Source: DAOPYU01 sp942493245
GTDB taxonomy: Bacteria; Sumerlaeota; Sumerlaeia; UBA8349
Length of the DNA: 64,000 bases
Direction of reading: 5' to 3'
NCBI GenBank assembly: GCA_942493245.1
Contig: OW818685.1
Coordinates: 2,852,001-2,916,000, forward strand
Part shown: piece after piece, positions 8,126 to 16,748 of the stretch
Layout of the letters: each line of letters begins with the position of its first letter
How positions within the stretch are numbered: position 1 is the first letter of the stretch
Made by a program: the position numbers and the translations under genes
The notes under the pieces: generated by a model
The model's input: only the letters and a program-made list of their open reading frames with translations
Told to the model about the DNA's origin: nothing
Database searches by the model: none

Positions 8126-9255
8126 GAGATTGCGAATCCGTCAGCGTGAATGAATTGGTGTTTCAAAAGATCAATAACTCGATTGAGATCGTTCACTCCC
8201 AAATCATGATAGCTCGGCAGGTTTATAGCTCGCCCCGGAATATCCCAAGCCAGGCGATTCTGCGGCTGGTCCTCAAACATTGGTAAAGAACTCAAGGGCC
8301 AGAAAAACACCCGTGCATCGATATTCTCGCTCTTGAACGCTTCCTGGAGTTTTTCACGCGTGACGCCCGTTTCCGGAGCGAACACAGCCGTAGGCATCCA
8401 GGCCCCATTGAGGGTTCCCGCAGGTTCAGGGTTCATTCTTATATCGGGAAAAATTTCAAGTCGCGCGCGGTAGTAACTCAGAATCTCCCGTTTGCGGTTG
8501 ACCAGTTCTTCAATACGCTCCATTTGTGCGCACCCGATAGCCGCCTGGATATTGGACATCTTGTATTTGAAGCCCACCATCTCGGGCCAGAACTGCCGGG
8601 TCTGACCGCGCACTCGTCCATGGTTGGAAAGCGTCAGTACCGTTTCGTAGAGGCCGACGTCGTTTGTGACGAACATACCTCCCTCGCCCGTGGTGAGCGT
8701 CTTGGTTCCATGAAAGGAGAAGGTCCCGAACTTGCCCATACTCCCGGCACGTTTGCCTCGATAGACTGAGCCAATGGCCTCTGCGGAATCCTCGATGACC
8801 GGAATGCCATGCTTTCCTCCGATGGAGAGCAACCGATCGATGTCGCACAGGTTCCCGTAAAGGTGAACAGCAATGATGGCTTTGGTACGCGGGGTGATGG
8901 CGGCTTCGGCCAGATCCGGATCGATACACCAGCTATCGGGCAGGATGTCCACAAACACGGGTTTGGCGCCCAGATGAACAATCGGCGCTGCGGTGGCAAT
9001 CCAGTTGGCGTCGGCCATGATCACTTCATCGCCCGGGCCGATACCCAACGCGGCAAGGCCCATATGCAAGGCGCCAGTGCAACTTGATGTGGCGATCGCG
9101 TATTTCACGCCTAAGTGAGACTTGAAGGCTTCTTCAAAGCGTGCGATGTATTCGTAGCATCGATCGCCCCAGCCGTTCCGGGCGGCGTCGGTGGCATAGG
9201 CAACCTCCAACTCCGTGATGGAGGGCTTGACGTAGTAAATTCGTTTCTTGCTCAT
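8122..9255 (-). CDS. DegT/DnrJ/EryC1/StrS-family sugar aminotransferase
   Basis: This 377-residue PLP enzyme would convert a keto-sugar nucleotide to an amino sugar using glutamate or glutamine. The N-terminus has NGWGDRCYEYIARFEEAF and the cofactor pocket SSCTGALHMGLAAL. Asp156 lies in VIEDSAEAIGS. The PLP-binding Lys185 lies in SFHGTKTLTTGEGG, so this is an aminotransferase, not the His-containing RfbH/ColD-type dehydrase. It resembles perosamine-synthase-type members. The start at 9255 overlaps the preceding stop by four bases; an upstream in-frame extension to 9300 lies inside the C-methyltransferase gene and is rejected. Confidence 0.87.
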   Translation of the reverse strand: MSKKRIYYVKPSITELEVAYATDAARNGWGDRCYEYIARFEEAFKSHLGVKYAIATSSCTGALHMGLAALGIGPGDEVIMADANWIATAAPIVHLGAKPVFVDILPDSWCIDPDLAEAAITPRTKAIIAVHLYGNLCDIDRLLSIGGKHGIPVIEDSAEAIGSVYRGKRAGSMGKFGTFSFHGTKTLTTGEGGMFVTNDVGLYETVLTLSNHGRVRGQTRQFWPEMVGFKYKMSNIQAAIGCAQMERIEELVNRKREILSYYRARLEIFPDIRMNPEPAGTLNGAWMPTAVFAPETGVTREKLQEAFKSENIDARVFFWPLSSLPMFEDQPQNRLAWDIPGRAINLPSYHDLGVNDLNRVIDLLKHQFIHADGFAIS

Positions 9256-10478
9256 ATGATCTCCAACTTCGGCACCGCCGTCACGAATCGCCCGCCCCAA
9301 TCCGAAATGTATGCCAACTGCGCCAGAACTTCTTCACGCAGGTTCCACGGCAAGATTATCGTATAGTCCGGCCTATTCTCAAGGAGAAAGGGTTCGGCAA
9401 CGATCGGGATCCGGCTGCCGGGCAGGTATTTTCCCTGTTTATTCGGATTGCGATCCACCACGTAAGGAATCAAATCGGGGCGCACGCCTGCGTAGTTGAG
9501 CAGGGTGTTTCCTTTGGCGGCGGCGCCGTAGGCTGCGACCTTCTTCCCTGCTCGTTTGGCTTCGATCAGAAAAGCCAGCAGATCATCCTTGACCCGGTCG
9601 GCCCGGGGCTGAAAACCCGTGTAGTAACCGGTCGTCGTCATACCGGCGTTCGATTCCCGTTCCAGCAGTTCGGCGATCCGGGAGGTCTTGGCGTGAATCC
9701 CGGAATCCTTTCTCTGCGCGAAAACCCGCAAACTGCCGCCATGCGTGGGCAATTCCTCCACATCGAAGAAAGCCAATCCGTTACATTCGAGAATACGCTG
9801 GACCGCGTGGAAGGAAAGATAGGAGAAATGTTCATGGTAAATCGTATCGAACTGGTTCTCCGCGACGAGGCGCAGAAGGTGGGGAAACTCGAACGTGGCC
9901 ACTCCGTCGGGCTTGAGCAGAACGGAGAAACCCGCGACAAAGTCGTTGATGTCCGGAACATGGGCAAGAACATTGTTGGCAACGGTGAGGTCGGCCTGTT
10001 TGCCTTGTTTTACGAGTTCGCGGGCCAGACACACACCGAAGAAATCTTCACGGATGGGGATTCCTTTCCCCCGCGCGGCGGCGGCGGTACTGGCGGTGGG
10101 TTCCACGCCCAGACAGGGGATGTTGCGTTTCTGGACATATTGCAACAGGTACCCATCATTGGCCGCCACTTCGACAACGTGGCTCTCGGCTCCGAGTTTG
10201 AAGCGGTTGGTCATGTCGGCCACATAGCGTTCGGCGTGAGCCAGCCAGGTGGAGGAAAAGGAACTGAAATAGGCGTACTCGGCGTCGAAAAGTTCCGTGG
10301 ATTTGGCAAAGTCCTCCGTTTGCGCCAGCCAGCATTCGGTGCAGACCAGCACTCGGAGTGGGAACCATTTCTCCGGCGCGCGCAGGGTCTGGGACGTCAT
10401 GTAGGCGTTGGAGGGGGGAGCGCTCCCCAAATCAATAAAAGGGATCGTCAGGTCAGCGTTACAGTGGCGGCACTTCAT
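9252..10478 (-). CDS. NDP-hexose C-methyltransferase (TylC3/NovU-like)
   Basis: This 408-residue enzyme has the three parts of the sugar C-methyltransferase family. A zinc-binding N-terminus has Cys3, Cys6, Cys46 and Cys49. The SAM domain carries VVEVAANDGYLL and the IYHEHFSYLS signature that holds the catalytic base region. The C-terminal domain has VAAYGAAAKGNTLLNY. The family methylates C3 of a 4-keto-6-deoxy sugar nucleotide by enolate formation, giving a branched sugar. It overlaps both neighbours by four bases. With RfbF and RfbG upstream, the likely substrate is a CDP-4-keto-6-deoxyhexose. Confidence 0.87.
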   Translation of the reverse strand: MKCRHCNADLTIPFIDLGSAPPSNAYMTSQTLRAPEKWFPLRVLVCTECWLAQTEDFAKSTELFDAEYAYFSSFSSTWLAHAERYVADMTNRFKLGAESHVVEVAANDGYLLQYVQKRNIPCLGVEPTASTAAAARGKGIPIREDFFGVCLARELVKQGKQADLTVANNVLAHVPDINDFVAGFSVLLKPDGVATFEFPHLLRLVAENQFDTIYHEHFSYLSFHAVQRILECNGLAFFDVEELPTHGGSLRVFAQRKDSGIHAKTSRIAELLERESNAGMTTTGYYTGFQPRADRVKDDLLAFLIEAKRAGKKVAAYGAAAKGNTLLNYAGVRPDLIPYVVDRNPNKQGKYLPGSRIPIVAEPFLLENRPDYTIILPWNLREEVLAQLAYISDWGGRFVTAVPKLEII

Positions 10479-11041
10479 AGAGTAATTCCCTCAAAGTTTG
10501 GATGGATCCAGGGATGGGCGCGATCTCGGTCGGAGATTTCCGTCAGGGCCAGGGGCCAGGCGATTTCAAGCATTGGGTCGGCGACGTTGAGGGCGCCTTC
10601 CGATTGCGGATGGAACGATTCCGAATGGAGATAGATCAGTTCGCAATCCTCCGTGAGCGTCTGGAAACCGTGCGCAAACCCCTCGGGGATGAGCAGGCTC
10701 TTTTGATTCGATTCGGAAAGGATTTCTGCGTGCCAGTGCAGAAAGGTGGGTGAGTTTTTCCGGAGATCCACCGCCACATCGAAAACCTCGCCTTTGAGAC
10801 AACTGACAATCTTGGTCTCGGCATGGGGTGGATTCTGGAAGTGCAGGCCGCGTACCGCACCCTTTTTCCGGGTGAACGAGTGATTGATCTGGGCAATCGA
10901 CTTGTGCAGCCTGGCTTCGCAAAACGCCTCGGCACAATAGAAACGGCAGAAAAAACCCCGGTCATCCGTGATGGGCTTGCGCTGAACAACGGTCAGGCCC
11001 GGCAGCGGAGTGGATAAAAAGTCAAAACGCGACTGGGTCAT
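10475..11041 (-). CDS. dTDP-4-dehydrorhamnose 3,5-epimerase-like (RfbC/RmlC family)
   Basis: This 188-residue cupin has the RmlC core: RGLHFQNPP with the catalytic base His67, VFDVAVDLRKNSPTF and LIPEGFAHGFQTL. Where RmlC enzymes usually have Y-x4-YYSP, this protein has YLHSESFHP, so the tyrosine pair is replaced by Ser-Phe and the catalytic acid tyrosine appears to be missing. It may therefore epimerise only one carbon or have another activity. The start at 11041 overlaps the rfbG stop by four bases; a longer frame to 11176 lies within rfbG and is rejected. The context suggests action on CDP-4-keto-6-deoxyglucose rather than a dTDP sugar. Confidence 0.82.
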   Translation of the reverse strand: MTQSRFDFLSTPLPGLTVVQRKPITDDRGFFCRFYCAEAFCEARLHKSIAQINHSFTRKKGAVRGLHFQNPPHAETKIVSCLKGEVFDVAVDLRKNSPTFLHWHAEILSESNQKSLLIPEGFAHGFQTLTEDCELIYLHSESFHPQSEGALNVADPMLEIAWPLALTEISDRDRAHPWIHPNFEGITL

Positions 11042-12102
11042 GATGCGGATTTCTCGGCAGTGAATTCGGCAATCTGAGCGAGGGACACATCCCGCATCTC
11101 TTTCCCCTGGCGCCAGACGGCATGCCATTCGATGGTTTTCTCGAGCGCCGTTTCCAGTCGCCAGCGGGGCTTCCAACCCAGGCGGGCGCGAGCCTTGCGG
11201 CTGTCGAGTTTGAGCGAATGCGCTTCGTGGGGTTGAGGGTTCCGTTCACATTCCCATGTTGCGCCGGGAGACGCCGCGACCAGCCGTTCGACAATCCAGC
11301 GCACGGAACGAGCGTCTTCGTCAGACGGACCGAAATTCCACGCTTCCGCATATGCCGCGCCCTCGGTAAAGAGGTATTCTGCCAGTCGAAGGTAACCGGA
11401 GAGCGGTTCCAGTACGTGTTGCCAGGGACGAATCGCCTCCGGCGCCCGAATCCGCAACGTCTCGCCCCGGTCAAGAGCCTGAAGAAAATCCGGGATCAGG
11501 CGATCGGGCGCCCAGTCTCCCCCACCAATCACATTACCGGCCCGGGCCGTTGCCACCGCCACGCCACTTTTTTCGAAATATGAACGACGCCACGAAGCCG
11601 TGAGGATTTCGGAACAGGCCTTGCTACTGGAGTACGGATCATAACCTCCCAGAGGTTCGTTCTCGCGGTATGCCCAAATCCATTCTCGGTTTTCGTAACA
11701 CTTGTCGGTCGTAATGTTCACGACGGCCCGAACCTCGGGAGTCGCTCGAACCGCCTCCAACAGGTTGATCGTCCCCATGACATTGACGGCATAAGTTTCG
11801 ACCGGATTGTCATAAGAATACCGAACGAGCGGTTGAGCGGCCAGGTGCAGGACAATTTCCGGAGAGGCCGACTGCATGGCCTGGACCAGAATTCCGGCAT
11901 CGCGGATGTCGGCCACAGTACTGGTGGCCAGGCCCTTTTCGACACACGCGGTCGTGAACAGATTCGGTTCTGTCGGAGGCTGGATGGCATAACCATGTAC
12001 TTCGGCGCCCAGACTCTGAAGCCACAACGCCAGCCAGCCCCCTTTGAACCCCGTGTGTCCCGTCAGAAAAACGCGTTTGCCACGCCAGAATTCCGGATTC
12101 AT
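11038..12102 (-). CDS. rfbG: CDP-glucose 4,6-dehydratase
   Basis: This extended short-chain dehydrogenase converts CDP-D-glucose to CDP-4-keto-6-deoxyglucose, the branch point for CDP-deoxy sugars. The 354-residue length is normal. The NAD-binding loop and the family-specific following helix are in VFLTGHTGFKGGWLALWL (11-28). The catalytic Tyr and Lys are in YDPYSSSKACSE, and VNITTDKCYENRE is characteristic of RfbG. The start at 12102 gives the usual MNPEFWRGKR beginning and a four-base overlap with rfbF; the upstream extension to 12249 lies in rfbF. It stands directly after the enzyme that makes its substrate. Confidence 0.93.
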   Translation of the reverse strand: MNPEFWRGKRVFLTGHTGFKGGWLALWLQSLGAEVHGYAIQPPTEPNLFTTACVEKGLATSTVADIRDAGILVQAMQSASPEIVLHLAAQPLVRYSYDNPVETYAVNVMGTINLLEAVRATPEVRAVVNITTDKCYENREWIWAYRENEPLGGYDPYSSSKACSEILTASWRRSYFEKSGVAVATARAGNVIGGGDWAPDRLIPDFLQALDRGETLRIRAPEAIRPWQHVLEPLSGYLRLAEYLFTEGAAYAEAWNFGPSDEDARSVRWIVERLVAASPGATWECERNPQPHEAHSLKLDSRKARARLGWKPRWRLETALEKTIEWHAVWRQGKEMRDVSLAQIAEFTAEKSAS

Positions 12103-12875
12103 TTCCAGACCTTCCACGGAGCTTTCCCGCTTTTCCAGAGTTCTTCCAGTTGGTTCTTGTCGCGAATCGTATCCATGGGCTGGAAAAAACCGGGATGCTG
12201 GAAAGCCATCAACTGACCGTCTTGAGCGAGTTTCTGCATCGGAGTCCACTCAAATGGGGTCTTGTCGCCCTCGATCAAATCAAACACATGGGGTTCGAGC
12301 ACAAAGAACCCTCCATTTATCCACCCCTCGCCCCCCTGGGGTTTTTCCGCAAACTCAACAACCTGACCGTTTTTTTCTATCTTCACACCGCCAAAACGCG
12401 CGGGAGGTCGAACGGCGGTCAGTGTTGCGGTTTTTCCGTGGGATTTATGGAAAGCCACCAAGTCCGTGATACAGACGTCCGCAACCCCATCGCCATACGT
12501 AACCATGAACGTCTCATCGCCAATCCACGGCTGCAACCGTTTGATGCGCCCCCCCGTCAGGGTGTCCTGCCCCGTGTCCACCAGGTGGATCCGCCAGTTG
12601 GGCAGGTTGTTGCCCTGATGGATGTGCGTGGCGCCCTGCGACAAATCCACCGTCAGGTTGTTGTTCAGGGCATGGAAATTGAGGAAATACTCCTTGATCG
12701 CCTCCCCCTTGTAACCCAGCGCCACAATGAACTCATTGAATCCATGCGCCGAATACAGTTGCAGGATGTGCCACAGAATCGGTTTTCCGCCAATCTCGAC
12801 AAGCGGTTTGGGCCGAACCGTGGTTTCCTCCTGCAGGCGACTTCCCAATCCTCCCGCCAGAATCACAACTTTCAT
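12099..12875 (-). CDS. rfbF: Glucose-1-phosphate cytidylyltransferase
   Basis: It makes CDP-glucose from CTP and glucose 1-phosphate, the first step of the CDP-sugar pathway. The nucleotide-binding N-terminus MKVVILAGGLGSRLQEET and the RPKPLVEIGGKPILWHI segment are diagnostic, with MVTYGDGVADV and INGGFFVLEP further on. The 258-residue length matches the family. The ATG at 12875 has GAGG four bases upstream; a GTG at 12893 is an alternative that adds six residues. It is the first gene of the tightly overlapped operon running left to about 5069, so the promoter should lie in 12876-13365. Confidence 0.94.
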   Translation of the reverse strand: MKVVILAGGLGSRLQEETTVRPKPLVEIGGKPILWHILQLYSAHGFNEFIVALGYKGEAIKEYFLNFHALNNNLTVDLSQGATHIHQGNNLPNWRIHLVDTGQDTLTGGRIKRLQPWIGDETFMVTYGDGVADVCITDLVAFHKSHGKTATLTAVRPPARFGGVKIEKNGQVVEFAEKPQGGEGWINGGFFVLEPHVFDLIEGDKTPFEWTPMQKLAQDGQLMAFQHPGFFQPMDTIRDKNQLEELWKSGKAPWKVWK

Positions 12876-13365
12876 AACGCCTCGATCCTTCACTTTTCTA
12901 TCCCCCTCCGGGGCTTGATCCTATTTTACGGTGTGTTCCGTGGGTTCCCTTCGGTCACCCACGGCTGGCTTACAAGCCTGCGAAGCACCTCACCGTCGCC
13001 CCCTCCGGGGGCTGAAAACCTCGATAGATCCGGTTTTCCAATCCTTCGAACATACGGATGAAGGATCAAGACATAACGTGCCCTCATGTCGCCTATTTCC
13101 CGGCCACCCGAATCTTTCGCTCGATAAGATCCAACGCTGGCGCGGTTCTCTACCCGAGAATAATTACAGTCTTCCACGTCGCCAAACCAGACAGAATTAT
13201 CCTTGGGTGGGTGTCAGTCCGCCTCACCCGTCTCGTTTCACCCGGTTCCGAATATGCCCCGGTGGTTTCGAGATTTCAATTCATTTCCGGCAAGAATATG
13301 CCCCTTCCCGGTCCGGAATTCCCACCGTCGCCCAATTTACCGTAACCGTTGGGCGCCGTTCAAAC
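12876..13365. other. Intergenic region with palindromic repeats, upstream of rfbF
   Basis: This 490-base stretch separates sdaA from rfbF, both read leftward. It holds the palindromic element at 12938-13077 and should contain the promoter of the rfb operon, though I cannot place one with confidence. The reading frames over it (for example one into sdaA antisense) are low-complexity shadows. I see no RNA gene. Confidence 0.5.
12938..13077. repeat. Palindrome-rich dispersed repeat, copy 1
   Basis: This region contains CCGTGGGT...ACCCACGG (12938-12964), then GGCTTACAAGCC, then from 12995 GTCGCCCCCTCCGGGGGC followed by CTGAAAACCTCGATAGAT and AATCCTTCGAAC...GGATGAAGGATCAAG. The part from 12995 recurs at 31278-31361 with scattered substitutions. 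The order hairpin, conserved single-stranded tract, hairpin is typical of mobile extragenic palindromic elements. Confidence 0.75.
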
Positions 13366-14592
13366 TCAGGGAACGATTGCAAGCCGCTTTCGGTAAGCCT
13401 CGGCGAGACCGCCAAAGGAGGTCTCCCGGTAATTGGCCGAGAGGTCGTGGCCCGTCTGCATCATCACGGAGACCACTTCATCAAACGGAATGCGGTGAAC
13501 GCCGTCGGAGAGCAGGGTGTAGTGGGCGCAGCTCAGGGCGCGGGTGGCGGCGAAGGCGTTGCGTTCGATGCAGGGGATCTGTACCAGCCCGCCCACGGGG
13601 TCGCAGGTCAGACCCAGATGGTGTTCAAGTCCCATTTCAGCGGCGTACTCGACCTGAGGCGCGGTTCCTCCGAGCAGTTGGGCCGCAGCGCCCGACGCCA
13701 TGGCGCATGCGACACCGATTTCTCCTTGGCAGCCCACCGCGGCGCCGGAAATGGAAGCGTTCGTCTTGACCAAGTTGCCGATCAGGCCCGCCGTGGCCAG
13801 GGCGCGCAGGATGGATTCTTCGTCGCAACGGGTGGTTTCCTGAATGAAACGCAGGACGGCAGGGAGCACTCCACAGGCGCCACAGGTGGGGGCGGTGACA
13901 ATGATGCCGCCCGAGGCGTTTTCTTCGGCCACCGCCAGCGCGTAGGCGCTCAGGTACCCGCTGCGGCGCAGTTCCGCGCTCGAAGAACGGCCTTTCCGGT
14001 AAAAGGAGCAGGCCTTGCGGGCCAGTCCCAACCCGCCGGGCAACACCCCCTCGGACTTCAGTCCCCGTTCGATCGCAGATCGCATGGCCTCCCAGACCTC
14101 TTTGAGAAAGGCACGGATTTCCGCTCCCTCGCGTTCTTCCACATATTCCCAGAAATGGAGTCCGGCGCTCTGGCAATGGGTCAGAATTGCGGTCATGGTG
14201 GTACGATCGTAAACGTCCGCGTCGGATGCGTCGCAGGAGGCGGTGGCGCCCTCCTCGCGCAAGGCTCCGCCCCCGACGCTGTACACCATCCAGTGTCCCT
14301 CAACGGCCTCCTGAGCGCCAAGCGCTTCGAAAAGCATGCCGTTGGGGTGCGCGGCGCCGGGTTTGTCCCCTCCCCAGACAATTTCCACGGGCCGGGGGGC
14401 AAAAACCTGGGCGATGGCAACGTCCGTCAGGTGTCCCCGGCCCGTCGCCGAAAGACTGCCATAAAGAGTCGCCCGGTAACGGTCCGACAGGGGAAACCGT
14501 TCCAGAAAGAGTTGAGCGGCTTTGCGCGGCGCCATGGTATGGCTGCTCGAAGGGCCGGCGCCGATTCGATAGAGGTCCCGAATGGAGTGCAT
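13366..14592 (-). CDS. sdaA: L-serine dehydratase, iron-sulfur type, single chain
   Basis: It deaminates L-serine to pyruvate and ammonia with a [4Fe-4S] cluster. The beta-domain start SIRDLYRIGAGPSSSHTMAP and the alpha-domain cysteines in APTCGACGVLP, VGCQGEIGVACAM and CDPVGGLVQIPCIERN are the known cluster and substrate residues. The 408-residue length is that of fused, one-chain enzymes. It lies 28 bases after the cytidylyltransferase gene in the same direction, so the two may be co-transcribed, but no metabolic link to that neighbour is obvious. An oxygen-sensitive serine dehydratase fits the anaerobic theme of the ior operon. Confidence 0.92.
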   Translation of the reverse strand: MHSIRDLYRIGAGPSSSHTMAPRKAAQLFLERFPLSDRYRATLYGSLSATGRGHLTDVAIAQVFAPRPVEIVWGGDKPGAAHPNGMLFEALGAQEAVEGHWMVYSVGGGALREEGATASCDASDADVYDRTTMTAILTHCQSAGLHFWEYVEEREGAEIRAFLKEVWEAMRSAIERGLKSEGVLPGGLGLARKACSFYRKGRSSSAELRRSGYLSAYALAVAEENASGGIIVTAPTCGACGVLPAVLRFIQETTRCDEESILRALATAGLIGNLVKTNASISGAAVGCQGEIGVACAMASGAAAQLLGGTAPQVEYAAEMGLEHHLGLTCDPVGGLVQIPCIERNAFAATRALSCAHYTLLSDGVHRIPFDEVVSVMMQTGHDLSANYRETSFGGLAEAYRKRLAIVP

Positions 14593-14620
14593 CTACAGTT
14601 CCTTATGGGGTGTTCGAGCG

Positions 14621-15382
14621 TCAGTTCCCGATGTTCTGAGCGTCATCCTTCAGTTTGATCGGGATACCGGTGGCCTGTACGACGTGCGCGTTGATCTGCG
14701 TCAATTCTGGATGCTGTTTGCAGAACAGCACGATGTCGCGCAGGGGAAAGACTTTTCCCGGTTCGTAGAGCTGGTCGAAGATTTGGGAGACCAGATCGAA
14801 ATCCTCGGGCGTGTCCACCGTCAGCCGCAGTTCCGGCCAGTGGACTGCCAGCTCTTTCACCATCAGGGTGCCCCACTTGAAGTGGCCCGTATCGGTGAAA
14901 TAGCGTCCCCAGATTTCCGTATTCGTTTCCGCCTTGAGTTCGCAGACGCGCGTCATGGCGGAATAGGACAAGGCGTAGGAAAACGCTCCCAGGGGCAACC
15001 CGTCCGTGCGGGTGTAATCGTTCGTGTTTTCGATATGGAAATCGGCCAGATGGTCAATATACTCGGGGTCCGTGAAGGGGTTGTCGGCCATGCAGTTGAT
15101 GACCGTCTCAACCCCGAAGGCGCGGGCGGCAGCGGTCAAACGCACAAGTACGTCGTCGGGATCGCCGCGAAAGCACTCGATCCCCTCCTGGCGGGCGATT
15201 TCCTCCAGCGGATCGTCCTGCGGAACCGTCGAGGTGCACAGGATGATCTTGCTGGGCCGTTGGGCCAACTTGATGCGGTCTATCATGTGGCCAATCATGG
15301 GTCGGCCTTGAATCATCTTCAAAGCCTTCATGGGTAACCGGGTTGATTTCAAACGCGCCGTGATCAGAATAGCGATACACAT
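14621..15382 (-). CDS. SpsF/KdsB-like cytidylyltransferase
   Basis: This 253-residue nucleotidyltransferase resembles the CTP_transf_3 group (spore coat polysaccharide SpsF, CMP-sugar synthases). The nucleotide loop is in AILITARLKSTRLPMKAL, with HMIDRIKLAQ, then INCMADNPFTDPEYID in place of the usual GDxP acidic motif, and ELRLTVDTPEDFDLV near the C-terminus, which is typical of the group. It would activate a sugar or polyol for surface glycan assembly. The start at 15382 has GGGGAGG nine bases upstream; the longer frame to 15505 lacks this. The exact substrate cannot be told. Confidence 0.8.
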   Translation of the reverse strand: MCIAILITARLKSTRLPMKALKMIQGRPMIGHMIDRIKLAQRPSKIILCTSTVPQDDPLEEIARQEGIECFRGDPDDVLVRLTAAARAFGVETVINCMADNPFTDPEYIDHLADFHIENTNDYTRTDGLPLGAFSYALSYSAMTRVCELKAETNTEIWGRYFTDTGHFKWGTLMVKELAVHWPELRLTVDTPEDFDLVSQIFDQLYEPGKVFPLRDIVLFCKQHPELTQINAHVVQATGIPIKLKDDAQNIGN

Positions 15383-15699
15383 ACGCAATCCTCCCCTCTC
15401 GTGTCCGATCCGCCAGGCCTCCCCGGCGTTCCTCATATCTCCATGTTCTATAATTACAGGGTTCCAGCCCGATTTCAAGGAGAGTTTCCATACCGGGGGA
15501 AGCACGCCGACGATTCCTCTTTTTGTCGGTCAATATGGGAAGGGAATATGTTGATTTAGTTTTCCGTATTGGGGATGATAGGACGCGTGGGACAACGGGT
15601 GTACGGCAAACGGGTCCATTTGACAGCCCGCCGTCGCGCCTGCCAGACAAAACCGATCCGCCGGGTCTTCACGACATTGCCTCCAAAGGAAGCGAAAGC
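15383..15699. other. Divergent intergenic region
   Basis: This lies between the leftward cytidylyltransferase gene and the rightward Tat-exported isomerase gene and should carry both promoters. No conserved RNA element or repeat stands out. Frames extending into it from both genes lack ribosome-binding sites and are rejected as N-terminal extensions. Confidence 0.45.
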
Positions 15700-16650
15700 A
15701 TGAGCACGGGGAAACATTTTACAAGCAGAAGAGAACTGCTTGCGGGGGCGACGGGCCTGGGATTGGCGCTCGGCCTGAAAAACGCGCCGGCAGGCGCCCA
15801 GGAGAAACCCGCGGACTCCAGCGGACCATTCCGATTCTGCCTGAACACTTCAACCATCCGCGGGTTCAACCTGAACCTCGAGCAGGAAATAGAGATTGCC
15901 GCCAAAGCCGGCTTCTCCGCGATCGAACCCTGGATCGAGAAAATCCACGCTTTTGCTCAGAAGGGGGGCAATCTGACCGATCTCCGGAAACGTCTGGACG
16001 ATCTCGGATTGACCGTCGAAAGCGCCATCGGGTTCGCCAACTGGATCTCGGAAAACGAAACCGAGCGAAACAAAGGGCTGGAACAGGCCAAACGCGATAT
16101 GGACGCGGTGGCAAAGATTGGGGGCAAGCGCATCGCCGCCCCACCGGCCGGCGCGCCAGGCAACGAGCGCCTGGATCTGATGCGGGTCGCGGAACGCTAT
16201 CGTAAACTGCTCGACATCGGTCTGGAAATCGGGGTGATCCCGCAGGTGGAAATCTGGGGCGCTTCGAAGAATCTGAGTCGCCTGGGCGAAGCCGTTTTTG
16301 TCGCTGTTGAATGCGGCCACCCGAAGGGGTGTATCCTGCCCGATGTCTATCATATCTATAAGGGCGGCTCGGATTTTTCCGGCCTGACTCTTCTGAACGC
16401 GGATTGCGTCCAGGTCTTCCACTTCAACGACTATCCCGCCAATCCCCCGCGAGAAAAGATCGGAGACGCAGACCGCGTCTTTCCGGGCGACGGAGTGGCG
16501 CCCTTGAAGGAAATCACCCGGATGTTGAAACAGTATGGAAAACCGGTTGTCTTGTCCCTGGAATTGTTCAATCCGGTTTACTGGAAGGGCGATCCGCAGG
16601 AAGTCGCCCGAAAAGGGTTGAGCAAATTGCGGGCCGCAGCCACAATCTGA
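15700..16650 (+). CDS. Tat-exported sugar phosphate isomerase/epimerase-like TIM-barrel protein
   Basis: This 316-residue protein starts with a twin-arginine signal, TSRRELLAGATGLGLALG (residues 8-25), so it would be folded before export. The mature part resembles the xylose-isomerase-like TIM barrel family: IEIAAKAGFSAIEPWIEKI, IGGKRIAAPPAG, PQVEIWGA and VQVFHFNDYPANPPREKIGD, with acidic and His residues that could bind metal. Related proteins act as isomerases or epimerases, often in sugar breakdown, but most are uncharacterised. AAAGGAAGC precedes the ATG; the longer upstream frame adds a non-signal sequence that would block Tat export. It probably works in the periplasm. Confidence 0.82.
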   Translation: MSTGKHFTSRRELLAGATGLGLALGLKNAPAGAQEKPADSSGPFRFCLNTSTIRGFNLNLEQEIEIAAKAGFSAIEPWIEKIHAFAQKGGNLTDLRKRLDDLGLTVESAIGFANWISENETERNKGLEQAKRDMDAVAKIGGKRIAAPPAGAPGNERLDLMRVAERYRKLLDIGLEIGVIPQVEIWGASKNLSRLGEAVFVAVECGHPKGCILPDVYHIYKGGSDFSGLTLLNADCVQVFHFNDYPANPPREKIGDADRVFPGDGVAPLKEITRMLKQYGKPVVLSLELFNPVYWKGDPQEVARKGLSKLRAAATI

Positions 16651-16748
16651 GAAAAAGGGAAGCCGCCTCGCACGGTTTGTGAAGCGAAGCGTTCCTGAAA
16701 CGATTCAAGAAAGGTTTTGCAGGCAAGATGAGTGAAAAGGGTAAGGGA

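Noticed and set aside
8122..9255. Assignment of the DegT-family gene as RfbH (CDP-4-keto-6-deoxyglucose-3-dehydrase)
   Set aside because: RfbH lacks the PLP lysine and binds an iron-sulfur cluster; this protein keeps Lys185 and has no matching Cys set.
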